A stretch of 64,000 bases of DNA from Pseudo-nitzschia pungens (taxonomy: Eukaryota > Bacillariophyta > Bacillariophyceae > Bacillariales > Bacillariaceae). A program made the translations under genes and the position numbers. Where the stretch lies: assembly GCA_037355855.1 (NCBI GenBank), contig CM074765.1, forward strand, positions 3,038,001 through 3,102,000. The letters run 5' to 3'. Below the pieces are notes generated by a model. It saw only the letters and a list, made by a program, of their open reading frames with translations, was not told the DNA's origin and did not search any database. Below are positions 30,271 through 43,430 of the stretch, one piece after another (the first letter of the stretch is position 1; the number at the start of each line of letters is the position of its first letter).

Positions 30271-33200
30271 ATGCTGCGGGTAAGCGACTTCTGTCAAAGT
30301 CCACTTGGGACCGTTCCGTCGACCTCTACAAAATTTCACAAGCGCCGCCGCCGGCGTCCGGGCGATGATAGAAATTTCGATCAGAGCATCTCGGAAGATT
30401 CGAATTTTGCAAAACTACCAATTGATGCAGACGATAATTACAGTCGCATGATAGGAGATGAAGATGCTTGTGTTGTCTCGGTAGAACTCCAAGCATGGAA
30501 TGAACCTGCTTCCACAGTGACTCCTCTAAATACCTCTTCAGCAAGAGTCCCGCTGGAGGTTTTGAAAAGTCTTATGTTGCAGCATGGCGACTATGCGTTT
30601 CTTGAGAAATACTTGATCGTTGCAAAAGGCGTCGACGGGAGCAGCCGTCATGCTTCCGTTCCAGAAAGCAATTCAAACTATAACAAGAAGAGATACGACA
30701 TTCACCACGAGAAAATTACTGTACTAGAAAAGGTGATTGTCCAGTTGGGATTGATGGAAGAGGAAGAAGAAAAACGAGCACTGATAGGTGCGCGTATAAG
30801 GGATAGTTCTCATTGTGCGGATGGAAATTCTTCCATCGGCCTCTGTCTCGTCCAGCCCGTCGTGTTGGCAAACCTGGGGATTTCCCCGAAGGGTCAATGG
30901 GAAGAGAATCCTTGTCTTTCAACGAATTCGAACACAACGATTACACAAACAAAACTGGAGTTTTTCTTTCGTCTTCGAGCCATCCACATTGGCGATAGTG
31001 ATAGCGAATGCAGTTGCGACGAAAGTTTGGCCTGTTCCGGGGACGAGGAGGGAAAAACACTTTCACTTCCTCTGCACAACACAAACGAGAATGTCGGCAT
31101 TCCTACGATGCCAGAAGAGAAAATGCGAAGACGAAAAGTGGTGGCGAAACATGTCGTACTGCGACCTCTTGGTCGAAAACCCTTGTGGCCATTTTTTCCA
31201 TTGCTTACTGAGGGAACTGGTAGTCGAGGGAAGCAGGAGTCCATTGGTAGCACCGAACCCCACCACAGAGATGATACGAGTGAAACCATTGACAATCAAA
31301 ACAAGAGCAAAACCAATTTAGAAACTGAAGAGAAGATGACCACCACGAACTATGTCAGTGATGACGATAATTTTTGGATCTTTCCGTCGCGTTCTGGCGT
31401 ACCGTTGAAAGTGTCTACATTGATTGAAGTTGTTCAGTACAAGCAGGACAAAAGTGCCGAAGATTGTCATCTGCAAACAGTGCATTATTACTACGAAGTC
31501 CTGCGAATACGATCCCAGGAACAGCAGAAGAACTACATGGATAACGAAAAAGATAAAGTTGATAACGGCAATGAAGATGAAATCTCGAAATTTGAATCAT
31601 ACGGGGAAGATGACGACGAGTTTTTCTACGTCACTGGACCACCCACGCAATTCGAATTGGATTCCGAACCCATCTCGAGCCTTTCATTTGTTCGTCGATT
31701 GCCACAGTCTTTAATATTCACTGATTACAAGGGGACGAAAACAGACACAGTCGAAAGGACGATCTATGACAATGAATCGCAAACAGAGATGCATGGTTTT
31801 GGTGTGCAGAACCAAACAACACACGATGATCACAAGGATGAGAAGCAAAAGGGAATGTCAGAAAATTATTGTAAGATGCCTTCATCCCAAAAAATATTTG
31901 CTTCACCACTTGTGGGGTCACTAGAAAGACGGCTCACTGACAACGGCGAGCAAGGAGTGAAAACCTGTGAAGAATTCAATTTTCCTCCCCATCCTGATTG
32001 GAGGCAGGTAGCCGAGGCATTACTTCATGCTCCTTCTCTTCGAGAACTTGCAACAGCTTCACAAGTATCCGCCAGCACTTCAACTGCTGCTACCCGCGTT
32101 TTGCACCTAGTCGGAACCGATCGAGAGCATGATTTGCGTTCCTGTGTTGAGCTTGCTGCAAATCGCGTTGGGATGCAATGTTTGTCGGTTCATGGATTGG
32201 CAGCATTCGGTTACCAACATCGCAAAGTGATGAATGGCAGTAATTCGTCGTCAAGTACGTCTAACATCACTGTTGGATCGCCCATGATTGAACAACAGCT
32301 TGCTGGAATCGATTGTGCTTTTGATTGTATTCGAAGCCGTCGAATGGAACCCTGTGTGCTACACTTCCACGATGTAGACGAGGAGCTGGCGTCCTCTGTA
32401 GCTACAGGAGATGATGATCTTCGTTGCCAGATCGAGGGTAGATTTTGGTCAAAATGGATGGAGGGAGTGTCGACGCATCAGAGACGACGAAGAATGATAG
32501 GTGAGGAGATAGGTTTCAAAACGTCATTCTACGATGACCAAGAAACAACAGATCATGTGGATTATCGCTATACACCGCGGGTCCTTGTCGTGATATCTAC
32601 AAGTGCTCCGTTAAAAAAAGGGCCATGGCTGGAGAGGTTGATATTCCCAACCATCTCCTTGTCTTATCCCGATGATCTTTACATCCGATATTTATGGAAC
32701 CACCCCGAATCGACTGTCATCGGAAGCAATAAAAGAAAGGATCAAGTTGGATCGTTAACAAAAGAAATGATGCCTATGTTACGAGGCCGTCCGGCATATC
32801 AAATAATCCAGCTCCGACAAAAGATGATTTCAGAAGTAGAAGGATGCGCCAGAGAACGGTGCAGTAACGAGAAAGAAAAAACACCCACTCAAAATGAATG
32901 CACCACCCAATGCCTCGAAAGGCTCTGTAAAGAATGCGACTCAGGTTGGCGAAAGAAATCCTCAGATATTTCCTTGATTTCCAACGTTTCTTGGCAAGAC
33001 GTTGGGGGTTTGGACCACGTTCGAGCGGAGATAATGGACGCTATTGAATTGCCACTGAAACATCCCCAACTATTTCCAAAAAATACCGGCCGTTCAGGCA
33101 TACTCTTGTTTGGACCACCCGGTACGGGAAAGACATTGGTAGCCAAGGCCGTCGCCACTGAATGTGGGTTACCTTTTTTGTCGGTAAAGGGCCCCGAATT

Positions 33201-33948
33201 GCTGGGCAGCTATGTTGGCGAAAGCGAGGCTAACATCCGAAGGGTGTTCTCGTCTGCACGGCAGGCTGCCTCGAACAATCTTCCTATTGCGGCATCAATC
33301 CTGTTCTTTGATGAAATGGACAGCCTTGCACCTCGTCGGGGAGAGATGAATCATGGTGGGGGAGTTATGGAACGCGTCGTCGCATCTCTTCTCGCAGAAT
33401 TGGACGGTGACAGTGGGGATTCTTCGCCACAGGAAGGGCGTGTATTTGTATTGGGAGCTACGAACCGTCCCGATCTTTTGGATCCATCGTTGTTGCGACC
33501 CGGTCGATTGGATCGATTGGTCTATCTTGGAATTCCTAGTGATCATAAGGAACGAACCAGGGTACTTACTTCCCAACTGAGAAAAATGAAACTAGATGGG
33601 GATGCTATGGAAATGGCCAGCGCTGTGATTGAAAGGCTGCCACCTAGACTTTCCGGAGCGGACATGTCAAAACTTTCGAGTGGAGCTATGCTACACGCCC
33701 TCCGCCGATTGTGCCTCGAAGCCGAACAAGAAAGACAACAACGAACCGATGGTGCGACAGTGGATGAAGTTTTAGAAGAATGGGGAGAAGAAAGATGCAC
33801 CCCTGTTATTACGCTTGATGATTTGGTAGTGGCATCCAAGGATATATCTCCAAGCGTATCTGAGAAGGAAATGAAACGCTACGAACGCCTACGAGCCGAG
33901 CATTGCTCAAGTATGAAAGAACCGAAGACATATAGTTCGGCACCCTAA
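30271..33948 (+). CDS. PEX6: Peroxisome biogenesis AAA ATPase PEX6-like
   Basis: This is a single-exon gene of 1,225 residues. Family role: with PEX1, PEX6 forms the ATPase ring that pulls ubiquitinated PEX5 receptor out of the peroxisome membrane. The D2 AAA module is canonical: [14 protein letters not shown] before it, Walker A GPPGTGKT at residues 948-955, Walker B ILFFDE at about 1010-1015, and sensor/arginine-finger region [20 protein letters not shown]. The D1 module (about residues 600-850) is degenerate: the Walker A position reads LVGTDREHD and the Walker B position reads [11 protein letters not shown] degenerate D1 with an intact D2 is typical of PEX6. The N-terminal ~550 residues are diverged and acidic. 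It could in principle be another type II AAA protein, but the D1/D2 asymmetry favours PEX6. Confidence 0.85.
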   Translation: MLRVSDFCQSPLGTVPSTSTKFHKRRRRRPGDDRNFDQSISEDSNFAKLPIDADDNYSRMIGDEDACVVSVELQAWNEPASTVTPLNTSSARVPLEVLKSLMLQHGDYAFLEKYLIVAKGVDGSSRHASVPESNSNYNKKRYDIHHEKITVLEKVIVQLGLMEEEEEKRALIGARIRDSSHCADGNSSIGLCLVQPVVLANLGISPKGQWEENPCLSTNSNTTITQTKLEFFFRLRAIHIGDSDSECSCDESLACSGDEEGKTLSLPLHNTNENVGIPTMPEEKMRRRKVVAKHVVLRPLGRKPLWPFFPLLTEGTGSRGKQESIGSTEPHHRDDTSETIDNQNKSKTNLETEEKMTTTNYVSDDDNFWIFPSRSGVPLKVSTLIEVVQYKQDKSAEDCHLQTVHYYYEVLRIRSQEQQKNYMDNEKDKVDNGNEDEISKFESYGEDDDEFFYVTGPPTQFELDSEPISSLSFVRRLPQSLIFTDYKGTKTDTVERTIYDNESQTEMHGFGVQNQTTHDDHKDEKQKGMSENYCKMPSSQKIFASPLVGSLERRLTDNGEQGVKTCEEFNFPPHPDWRQVAEALLHAPSLRELATASQVSASTSTAATRVLHLVGTDREHDLRSCVELAANRVGMQCLSVHGLAAFGYQHRKVMNGSNSSSSTSNITVGSPMIEQQLAGIDCAFDCIRSRRMEPCVLHFHDVDEELASSVATGDDDLRCQIEGRFWSKWMEGVSTHQRRRRMIGEEIGFKTSFYDDQETTDHVDYRYTPRVLVVISTSAPLKKGPWLERLIFPTISLSYPDDLYIRYLWNHPESTVIGSNKRKDQVGSLTKEMMPMLRGRPAYQIIQLRQKMISEVEGCARERCSNEKEKTPTQNECTTQCLERLCKECDSGWRKKSSDISLISNVSWQDVGGLDHVRAEIMDAIELPLKHPQLFPKNTGRSGILLFGPPGTGKTLVAKAVATECGLPFLSVKGPELLGSYVGESEANIRRVFSSARQAASNNLPIAASILFFDEMDSLAPRRGEMNHGGGVMERVVASLLAELDGDSGDSSPQEGRVFVLGATNRPDLLDPSLLRPGRLDRLVYLGIPSDHKERTRVLTSQLRKMKLDGDAMEMASAVIERLPPRLSGADMSKLSSGAMLHALRRLCLEAEQERQQRTDGATVDEVLEEWGEERCTPVITLDDLVVASKDISPSVSEKEMKRYERLRAEHCSSMKEPKTYSSAP

Positions 33949-35745
33949 CCTAAATCTAGATTTTTTTCGAATCTTCTAGAAACATTTGAGCAGATTGTTT
34001 CGGTACATACAAAACATGTTGCCAGCAATGACGTACAATGCTCTGCACGTATTCTCCCAATTGGAAGGGAACGCCTTGCGCATTATAATGGTGCTGCTAT
34101 TGGTAGTAGACAAAAAGTTTGCTCCTAGTATTTTTCTACTCCCTCGGGTCCTTGTTCCAGCTGTATTTTGCGTATGAAGCCATCGAGTGCAGCTAACCAA
34201 CAATCAATCATCGCCGTCGAAGCTTCGATCCAAGGATCTCCAGCAGGATCTCTCCAAATCATCTATAGCTGACCATTCTTTCGACAAGTGTATTGATCAC
34301 ATAGCAATGAATGACCACGAAGTCGCTTGATCCCTTCCTTCCTGTGAATAATCTGAACGAAGACATCATTATCGACAATCGTGAATCAATCTCAATCAAT
34401 CAATCAATCATAGGTTTTGATTGATTAAGATGAGAAATCCATGAGGTCGTGTCCGAGACGCCTGGAACTCGTACCGTACGATGATGATCATTCTTCTCGA
34501 CAAAAATCGACCTGGAAAGCGCGCGCCAAAAACAGAGCTCGCAATAAAGAAAAATTACGACCATGCGAGGTCTGGCCGATCTAGTAGTAAGGACCTTAAG
34601 CCTTACACGTACCCGTACTATGCATGCGCATCTTTTTGTGCTATTATTTGTTCGCTTCGATTGGTCGTTATCCATTCTTCCTGCTTCGTCACTAGCTCCG
34701 GTGCCAATGCGAAGAAGAAATTATCAACATGTATGGTCTGTCGGTCATCCTTCTTGAGAGGATAATCTATTAGCGGAAAATGGGAAAGCTTGCAAAAGTT
34801 TCCGATGGCGCACGACCCCCGAAAAAATTTGAACGTTTCGCACCGTATAAAAATAGGCAGAATAAGAAAAGCAATGACTGATCTTTCGAAGTAAGACTTA
34901 CAAGGACAGACGCTCAATGTCCAAGATTCAAGTGTTTTGTTCATAGATATGGTTTTTGTCTATGCCCTCGGTGTTGAAAATAAACAGATACAAAAAGCGT
35001 CAATTCTGCTGACCCGAGGTTTTGACAGCTTCTGGGAGCATTCGTCATTTCAACGATAAAAAGACGAGGTGTGGAATGGATGAGTCTAACGAAAAATTGG
35101 ACGTTGGAACAAACCGAGTTGATAGACTGAATTAAATATTATTTCCGGTGCCTCCGTTCGTAAGACACAAGCATGTGGTGGTTGTACAACCCATACAACT
35201 CTCCAATCGCCGTTGGGGAAGACGGAGGATCGAAGAGTTTTCGTAAACCTTCAACCCACCCAACAGAGGAACACGCCACCAAACAACCATAAAAATTATT
35301 AAAAGACACTCCTCGAAGATGGCCAACGCTTATTAATGCATCTAACAACAACGTATCGTATTCCATTGCCTAGTCCTATCACAATAAAGAATACAGATAC
35401 ACACCATTGTGTTTGCTTTCATAATTTCTATCGGTCGAGATAGATTTGTTGCCGAAATACATTTTACATAAAACGGCACACGCAACATCCAGTCGGAGAG
35501 AAATCGATCCTTTTGTGCAGTGTCCAACACCATTGTTACCAACAGACGTCTACGGTCATTGGAAAGTTTACGTAGGAATTTTTATTGATCCATTAGAGTC
35601 CAAACGAGAGGCAACAACAACAACAACAAAGCAGACGATTTGAGTCTTACTCCTTCCCGCAGAAAATCACGAATAAAAATATTCCTGCCTTGGTCTTCGA
35701 TTCATTTTCCTCTCCCAGCAGCAGTACCCAGAGTAAAACGTCAAA
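33949..35745. other. Intergenic spacer between PEX6 and ISWI, no gene seen
   Basis: About 1.8 kb without a convincing coding frame. There is an AATC tetranucleotide run near 34390-34412 and a CAACAA run near 35611-35629. The segment must contain the PEX6 terminator and the ISWI promoter, but I cannot point to either. Confidence 0.5.
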
Positions 35746-38700
35746 ATGGCACCGCAAATCAAGAAGGCCAAGACGGCCTTTCTCTTTTACCAAGCGGATC
35801 AACTATCGAAGATTCGGAAGGAAAAAGGTCTAGCTATGGGAGAAGCGATGACCGAAGTGAGTGATGATTCGTTGTCTTCGATTGGGATGGGTTATGGTCG
35901 TACCTGATCGAAATTGCTTCGATCCGATGCGACTGCATTTCCCTTCGTCGTTTCGGTTAATGATCATGAGCTATGCGATCTCTTGTTCTATTCTGCTCCA
36001 GAGGATATGCTAACCTCAAACTCTTTTCCCCTTTTGCTTTCTTCCTATTTTTTTTCGAATGACACCCAAACTGAAATTGCCGCCAATGTCATCCAATATT
36101 CTTGAATTCATTCCAATTTCGAATTCACGTTTTTACCGCAACTCACAAACACAACAATCGGAAACGCAACGCAGCTCGCTGCACGATGGAGACAGATGAA
36201 CGATAGCGAAAAGTCATCCTACTTTGCATCAGAACGTGCCGACCGGGAACGATTTGAGATGGAATCGGCCAAGGCCGACCAAGAACGTTTAGCTCTTCAG
36301 GAAAAACGGCGTGCTTCATTGGTGATCCAGGAAGGGGAGACTGCCGGGAGCCGCGGAGCCCGACAGAAGTTAGACAAAGAGCGAAGGGAGCGGGAGGCTG
36401 AGAAGGAACGTCGTCGGATACGACTGGAAGAAGAGCTGGACGATGATGAAAGAGAAAGGAGACGAATGGTCGAAGCCGAAAAGAAACGCGAGACCGAGGA
36501 ACGTCGGAGAAAACGGGCGGAACAGGAAAAGGCCATGGCGAAACAGCACGATAAACTCGACAAGGAACAGCAAAAAAAGACGGCAAATAGACTCGAATAT
36601 TTGTTCAAACAGTCTCCCATATTTGCGAAGCTACGAAAGGGAGAAGGATCCATGGAGGAGGACACGGACGCAGAAGCCCAGGCCGCCGCCTCAAAAAAGA
36701 AACGCTCCAAAAATGCAAGCCGTCCTCATCACGTACATGATACTGATAGTGCCGACAGCGCCGACGACGCCGAAGATGATGGCGAAGGAGGGGGAGACCG
36801 ACACGTATTTCTAACACAGCAACCGAGTTGTATTAAGTTTGGAAAACTCAAGCCTTACCAGATGGAATCCCTGAACTGGATGATTCATTTGGCCGAAAAA
36901 GGCCTGAACGGGATTTTGGCCGATGAGGTACGTGTGCCATTGTTCAACAACCGACTTGTTCTCGAAAGTTATGCTTCAGTAGCAGATCGAATTTTGTGGA
37001 TTATATTTTTTTGACAAAATTTCGTTTCCGTGTTCTTGATTTCCATACCTATACCCGCTATGACCTACGAATCCGACGTAGATGGGGCTTGGTAAGACGC
37101 TTCAATCGATTTCTATTCTCGCCTACCACTTTGAATACCTCCGCATCCAGGGCCCGCACTTGATTTGCGTTCCAAAGTCCACCCTTTCCAACTGGATGAA
37201 CGAACTCAACCGCTGGTGCCCTAGCCTCCGAGCGATCCGCTTTCACGGATCTCGGGAAGATCGTGAATACATGATTGACGAATATTTTCATTCCAAGGCT
37301 GCAGCTCACGATGGCAAGCGACCGGACAAACAGATCATGAATGAGCACGGAGAACTTGTTGACGACAACTCTGATAATCCACGCCAATGGGACGTTTGCG
37401 TAACCACTTACGAGATGTGCAACACGGAGAAGAAAACTCTCCAGAAGTTCGCGTGGAAGTATCTTATTATTGATGAAGGTAGGTTAACTTGAGTGTGGTT
37501 GAGGAGCTTTTTAAAGAGCTGGAAGTTGTGGGTGAATACTACTCTATTCGGAGTTTTTCTATTTGGTAACTGTTATTGGATGGTGTCTTTGCCCTCTTCA
37601 TTCCTCAAATTTACGTGAATTCTTTTCTCTGCAATCCAACCCTAGCACATCGTCTCAAGAACGATGCCAGTATGTTCAGCACGACGGTGCGCAGTTTTTC
37701 CACCGCAAATCGCTTGCTACTGACAGGCACCCCTCTCCAAAACAACCTACACGAGTTATGGGCGTTGCTCAATTTCTTATTGCCTGATATCTTCTCCTCG
37801 GCAGACCAATTCGACGAATGGTTTAACTTAGAAATTGACGACGAGGACTCCAAAAAGAATATGATTAGCCAGCTGCACAAAATCCTGCGTCCATTTATGC
37901 TTCGACGGCTCAAAGCTGATGTTGCGAAGGGTCTTCCCCCCAAAACAGAAACCATTGTGATGGTTGGAATGTCCAAAATGCAGAAACAATTGTACAAAAA
38001 GTTACTGCTCAGAGATTTGGATGCCTTTACTGGAAACCAGACAAAGAATCGGACGGCTGTCCTCAACATTGTCATGCAGCTCCGCAAGTGTTGTGGTCAT
38101 CCTTATCTATTCGAAGGCGTCGAAGACCGAACGCTTGATCCATTGGGAGAGCACTTAGTCCAGAATTGCGGAAAACTTTTCATGGTTGACAAGCTCCTTA
38201 AGCGCTTGAAGGAACGAGGGAGTCGCGTCCTAATCTTCACTCAAATGACCCGCGTTCTAGATATTTTGGAAGATTTCATGGTCATGAGGGCATACAAATA
38301 TTGTCGAATCGACGGAAACACTACCCACGAAGATCGCGAAGAGTCAATCGATATTTTCAATGCTCCAAACAGTGAAAAGTTTTGTTTTATTTTATCGACT
38401 CGCGCCGGTGGGCTCGGAATCAATCTCCAAACGGCTGACACCTGCATCCTTTACGACTCGGATTGGAATCCCCAGCAAGATTTACAAGCCCAGGATCGTT
38501 GCCATCGATTGGGCCAAAAGAAGCCTGTGAGTGTCTACCGTCTCGTAAGCGAGAATACCATCGAAGAAAAGATTGTGGAGCGAGCACAACAGAAACTAAA
38601 ACTCGATGCAATGGTTGTTCAGCAAGGTCGCCTCAAAGAGAAAGACAAGGTCACGAAGGAGGAGATTATGGCTGCCGTCCGATTTGGAGCTGACAAGGTC

Positions 38701-41028
38701 TTTCGATCAGAGGAGTCAACTATTACCGATGAGGATATTGATGTCATTTTGGAGCGTGGAATGGCCAAAACTAAGGAACTCCAGGAAAAGATTCAGAATG
38801 CTGAGAAGGGAGATTTGATGGATTTTCGTCTCGATGGAGGTGTCTCTGCCCAGACGTTTGAGGGTGTTGATTACAGTGACCGAGAGTTGCGCGAGCAATT
38901 AAGATTGCTAGCGGCCAATTCTATGGGCAAGCGCGAACGGAGACCACCACCAACGGACTATAATCCTATCATGCATCAAAAGAAATCCATGGTTATTAAC
39001 AACGCTAAAATCAAGCTTCCTAAGACGCTGCGTTTACCTCAGATGGAGGATCATCAATTTTACAACCGAGAAAGACTTTTGGAACTGGGAAAACTAGAGT
39101 TCGAAACCTATGCAACCCTTCGAGAGGCCAAAAAACTGCCGTCGAAAGAGTACATTGAGAGAGTTAGAAGTCTTTTGCCAGACGAGTTATCCGACGAAAA
39201 GTGCGAGCTTTTGGACGAGGGATTTGGAAATTGGAGCAGAAGTCAGTTCTTTCATTTTGTGAAATGCAATGGTAAATACGGGCGAGACGACATTGCCAGC
39301 ATTGCTGCAGAATTGGATATGTCAGAAGAGCAAGTTCGACCCTACAGCGTTGCATTCTGGAAGTATGGACCGACTGAGCTAAAATCGGAGTGGGAGCGGT
39401 TTACAAATATGATTGAACGGGGAGAAAAGAAATTAGAAAAGCAGAAGAAGTTGACACAAACACTCAAGAAGTTTGTTTCGACTTTCGATGATCCACGGCG
39501 TGAACTGGTGTTTGCAAACAAGGGAACCACTCATTTTGCATTAGAACAAGACCGCGCGCTCTTATGTGCCGTTGATGCAGGGGGATATGGGAACTGGGAC
39601 AGAGTGAGGGAAGACCTACGAAAGGATAGGAAGCTCAAATTTCAGCATTCCGTGCAAGGAATGACCACGGCGATGATAACAAAAAGAGCCGATTACCGAA
39701 TTCGTCAGGTGGAACGAGAATTAGAGGCACGAGAGAAGGCACTTGAGAAGTTTCGACCGACCACCGCCATCGCTGCACAAAAGGCCCTTGATGCGATCAA
39801 AATGATGGAAAAGTACGAAGTAGACGCTCGAACAAACGAATTGCAGGGCGAAGATCCACCAAAAATCGATGTGTTTGATCAGGAAACGAAAACAATTTAC
39901 CTCGAGCGACAAAAAGAAAAGGAACAATGTGTTCGACGATTACGCGAAATCGAAGGGCAAGTCACTCGATGCCTGCTCATGGCCGAAGAAACTCGTCGAG
40001 GAATCATTCGTGGTGATCAGTATGTCAACTTCAGCAACATCAACCTCAAGGGTGGTACGAAATTTACAACTGCGGGAGGAGAAAACACCTTCGAGGTATT
40101 GCCCGATCTTGAGAGTGGCGTGATGGAAGCACGATTCAATAAGTCAATTCTCTCAATTCCTGAATGTGGTCAATGCGATAACTGTGTAAATAAAGGAACC
40201 ATCAGAAGACTGTGCGTGAAACGACTGGATGAAAGGCAAAGACTGCTCCGAAACGAGACGAAAGCCGTGTTAAAGAAGATGGGAAAGTCAACCGCCAACA
40301 TCATTCCTGGAATGATAACAACTTCTTCGGCTGTCCCCAAGAAGGACAATAAATCTTCTTCCAGTAGTAGTAGCAGCAAGAAACGAAAACCCGATTCCAC
40401 TGATGCCGATGATCGAAACGCGAAGAAAACAAAAACTGCTCCCGCTCCAAAGAAAAAGAGTCCCAAAATGATGATGACAGCCAACGGAATGAAGCCCCGC
40501 GTGACTTCGCAAGGCAATAAGCGCATGTCGATTCCAGACGAAGCCTTCCCCGAGTTTTGCCGTCGTATCGGGCCATATGGCACAGGTGAGCGTATGAAGC
40601 TTATTACTCAGTTCGCTGAAGATTACCCAGAGACATCCATCCGTCAAGTCACTCTAAAGCTGAGTGAAATCACTTGCAAGGAGCCGCCCGCATGCGTGGA
40701 TATGACTGGCAGGAAGGTCCGAGCTTTCATGTTTTATCTTCGACCTCGCTTTTATAAATATTTGTATCCCGAAGATCGACCAGACAATTGGGAAAAGTTT
40801 GCTGCTTTCGACGATCAACTGTGGGAGATGGAAAAGGAACAAAAGCGTCTGAAAAAGGAAAAGGCACTAAAGAAAGCTGCGGAGGCCATGGATGGCGAAA
40901 GTGTATCATCTGATCGCTTAGAAAGCGCCAGCAATGTTTCTCCGTCTATAAATGGGGATGACGATGGGGAAGAGACGGAAGACGAAGGCGGCGAGTCAGC
41001 TGTAAAGCGTTTGAAAGTTGAAGACTAG
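35746..41028 (+). CDS. ISWI-family chromatin remodelling ATPase with N-terminal HMG box
   Basis: Four exons: 35746-35856, 36175-36927, 37082-37478, 37646-41028. All introns are GT-AG and joining them gives one frame of 1,547 residues. Residues ~5-65 form an HMG box split by intron 1 ([15 protein letters not shown], then [17 protein letters not shown] after the splice). An acidic/basic linker follows. The SNF2 ATPase has DEMGLGKT at ~287-294 and DEAH at 419-422, and the junction of exons 3 and 4 falls inside the DEAH Ala codon. The helicase C domain (~600-720) has RAGGLGINL and [24 protein letters not shown] lies at ~880-1130. A Cys cluster, [17 protein letters not shown], is near residue 1261, followed by Lys/Ser-rich sequence and a C-terminal conserved block. 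Role in the family: ATP-driven nucleosome spacing. Confidence 0.92.
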
Positions 41029-41415
41029 TCAATATTGAAATTTAGGAATATTATTTTTTGAGATTTGTGTACAAGACCAGAGAACAGAATATAACAGAAT
41101 AGATACGAGAATTCTAACCATGACGAGATCGAAATTCCACTCTTTCCCAGCAGGAAGGCGCTTCTCGACGATCGAAGCAACCTATCGAAAAAAAATTGAA
41201 AACATAGTTAGATCACTATCGAAACATCAGTATCACACAGCATGCGATTCTCTGCCGAAGGAATCAAGTCTTCGAAATCGAAAAGTTGGCCCGAGACATG
41301 CGAGCAAAAAACTCGATCTATTCCTATATTTATCAGTCGCGTGATTCAATAGTAAATGTACTTTAACATAGTTTTTGGGCAACGTTGCGCTTGGCCGAAA
41401 GTTCGGTCGCTCTAC
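41029..41415. other. Short convergent intergenic region
   Basis: The region lies between the stop codons of ISWI (+) and ETHE1 (-). It is AT-rich and no gene is seen. Transcript ends of both genes are expected here. Confidence 0.5.
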
Positions 41416-42381
41416 TCATTCCACATCCGGAACACCACAGCGCATGTTTGCCGGAACGGCCACGTCGATTTTCTTGGGGTACGACAGGTTCAAGTTGCTC
41501 ATAATCTCCGCAAACTCTTCCTTGGACTTGGTTCCACCGAGCCTGGGATTGTTTTCCTTCTCGGTCCCGATCGTTGTGTGGGTCCGGCTCTTGTAATCAT
41601 GCGCCGGATAGACGACGGCTGCATCGCTGAGGGTGAAGAGCTGGCCGTGGACCGAGTCGTAGAGAGTGTCCGCCGATCCACCCTGGAAGTCGGTCCGACC
41701 GCATCCCGAAACAAGGAGGGCGTCTCCCGTCAGCACAAAGGACCCGTCGTCGGCCACGTAGGAAACGCAGCCCTCCGTGTGACCGGGAGTGGATCGGACC
41801 TCGACGTAACGGCCACCAAAGACAATTTTGTCTCCGTGGAATATCTGAATGTCGGCCTTGGCTCCCGAGGCGGCAGAGATGACGCTCTGGAGTTGGTCGA
41901 TGCGTTGCTTCAAAATGCCCGTTCCGGTAATGTGGTCGGCGTGAGCGTGGGTGTTGAGGGCGTAGACGAGGTTCAGTCCCAGAGAATTGATCTCTTCTAG
42001 ATCCCGATCGACCTGCACGTCGACGGGATCCACTAGGATGGCGTCCTTCGTAGATTTGTCCCACAACAAGTACGTATAAGTGGAGGATTCCTCGTCGAAC
42101 AGTTGTCGCAATCCGATCGTGCCGGAATCCTTGTCGTCTCCGCCTGGAGTTGCCCGGAGGATGGTTCCTCCTCGGTTGGCAGTGGTGGTCGTGCTTGCAG
42201 TCGTCATGGTACTGGAGAACGGGCGTTTTTTCTGAACGTTATTGTTGCTCGGATGCTGGAGTGTGGGCTTTCCGCTGGGGGTGGGTCTTATGGAAGTTCT
42301 CGGTGTGGTGAGTCTCTTGGGCACACGGAACAAGAACAAAGAAGATCTTCCAGTCAACAATGCTGCTTTGACGGTTGACAT
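41416..42381 (-). CDS. ETHE1-type persulfide dioxygenase, probably mitochondrial
   Basis: A 321-residue metallo-beta-lactamase-fold protein. I start at ATG 42381; the frame is open further upstream but without an ATG. The first ~30 residues ([20 protein letters not shown]) are basic, lack acidic residues and look like a mitochondrial presequence. Metal site: THAHADH at residues 144-150, then [28 protein letters not shown] and the final [14 protein letters not shown] with a single Fe site separates ETHE1 from glyoxalase II. Family role: oxidises glutathione persulfide to sulfite in sulfide detoxification. Glyoxalase II is the main alternative, but the GRTDFQ motif argues against it. Confidence 0.85.
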   Translation of the reverse strand: MSTVKAALLTGRSSLFLFRVPKRLTTPRTSIRPTPSGKPTLQHPSNNNVQKKRPFSSTMTTASTTTTANRGGTILRATPGGDDKDSGTIGLRQLFDEESSTYTYLLWDKSTKDAILVDPVDVQVDRDLEEINSLGLNLVYALNTHAHADHITGTGILKQRIDQLQSVISAASGAKADIQIFHGDKIVFGGRYVEVRSTPGHTEGCVSYVADDGSFVLTGDALLVSGCGRTDFQGGSADTLYDSVHGQLFTLSDAAVVYPAHDYKSRTHTTIGTEKENNPRLGGTKSKEEFAEIMSNLNLSYPKKIDVAVPANMRCGVPDVE

Positions 42382-43430
42382 TCTTTTTAGGATAGAGAGT
42401 GAGAGACTCGGCTGTGTACGGTGTTGTATAGTATTTTTTACTCGTACCTGCACGTAAGTTTTACCTTACCGGTATCCTTGTTGGTGTCTCTCTTTGTTCG
42501 CTTTCTCGACATTCGCGAGACTGCGAATCACTCTTCAACTAAGATTACAATGCAGTAATGTTGTTGAACCATCACTGGTACAAAAAATAACTTCATTAGG
42601 TTTACTGTGGTACAAGGTTTACTTACTACGTGTATTGTGTTATTGTTCTGTTTTTTCTCAATCAATGGAACGGTTTTTGGCATCTCGTTTCAAAACTCAT
42701 AGTCCCCATTAGTGGCGTCAAAATATCCAAAATCCCGCTGTGACAATTACATATCCAATTATATATCTCCACGTGGATTTTAGAAGGTTAGATGACAAGA
42801 ACCTAAGATCTTACTTCGTACGAAGTAACTTAACCTTACGAGTGCTTCGTAATACTTTTACAATAATCATCTCATTATTATTGTATTTTTTTAGTAAGAT
42901 TAAGGTTTTACTGTACGATGATGCTGGTGTCATTACGAGTAATTATCGTAAGAAAAGGTAAGAACGAGACCTATCCAATCAATCAACAGAATGTCGTCAT
43001 GAGATCTCACGGCATTCATTACTACCGTACTTTTAAGGGAATCGGTATTGAAGACGAGTAGGCTATCAACCCATTATTGAGAATACCTTGCTTGTTGTAC
43101 CGATCCGGGACATGATGTTCCCACAAAATCGGAATGGTCTCGATTGTTTTTGGTCGGTGATACTTAGCAAACGATAGGCAAAGAGTGAGCAGGCTCCTGT
43201 AAAGAAAGAGCAACTAAGCACATAGGGGCAATTATTGAAGAATGACAAAAAGGCAGCAACAATCTCAACCCTCCGGATTGCAATGGAAGCTGGTGGGGTC
43301 ACCAACAAGAAGAACACGCCTCCTGTTACTAGGCAAAGAAGATGATTCCAATTCAATTGGTGGTAGAGCAACTAGTAGTAGTACTACTAGTATTCGGTAC
43401 TTGCACGATAGAGTTGGATTTATTGGTAGG
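42382..43430. other. Intergenic, no gene seen
   Basis: Contains a TTACTTCGTACGAAGTAA palindrome near 42810-42827 and several TTACGAG/CTCGTAA repeats. The ETHE1 promoter should lie at its left end. Confidence 0.5.

Noticed and set aside
31008..31321. Overlapping frames inside PEX6
   Set aside because: Out-of-frame readings of the continuous 1,225-residue PEX6 frame.
41356..42000. 214-residue plus-strand frame
   Set aside because: Antisense shadow of the ETHE1-type gene, whose metal-binding motifs are unambiguous.
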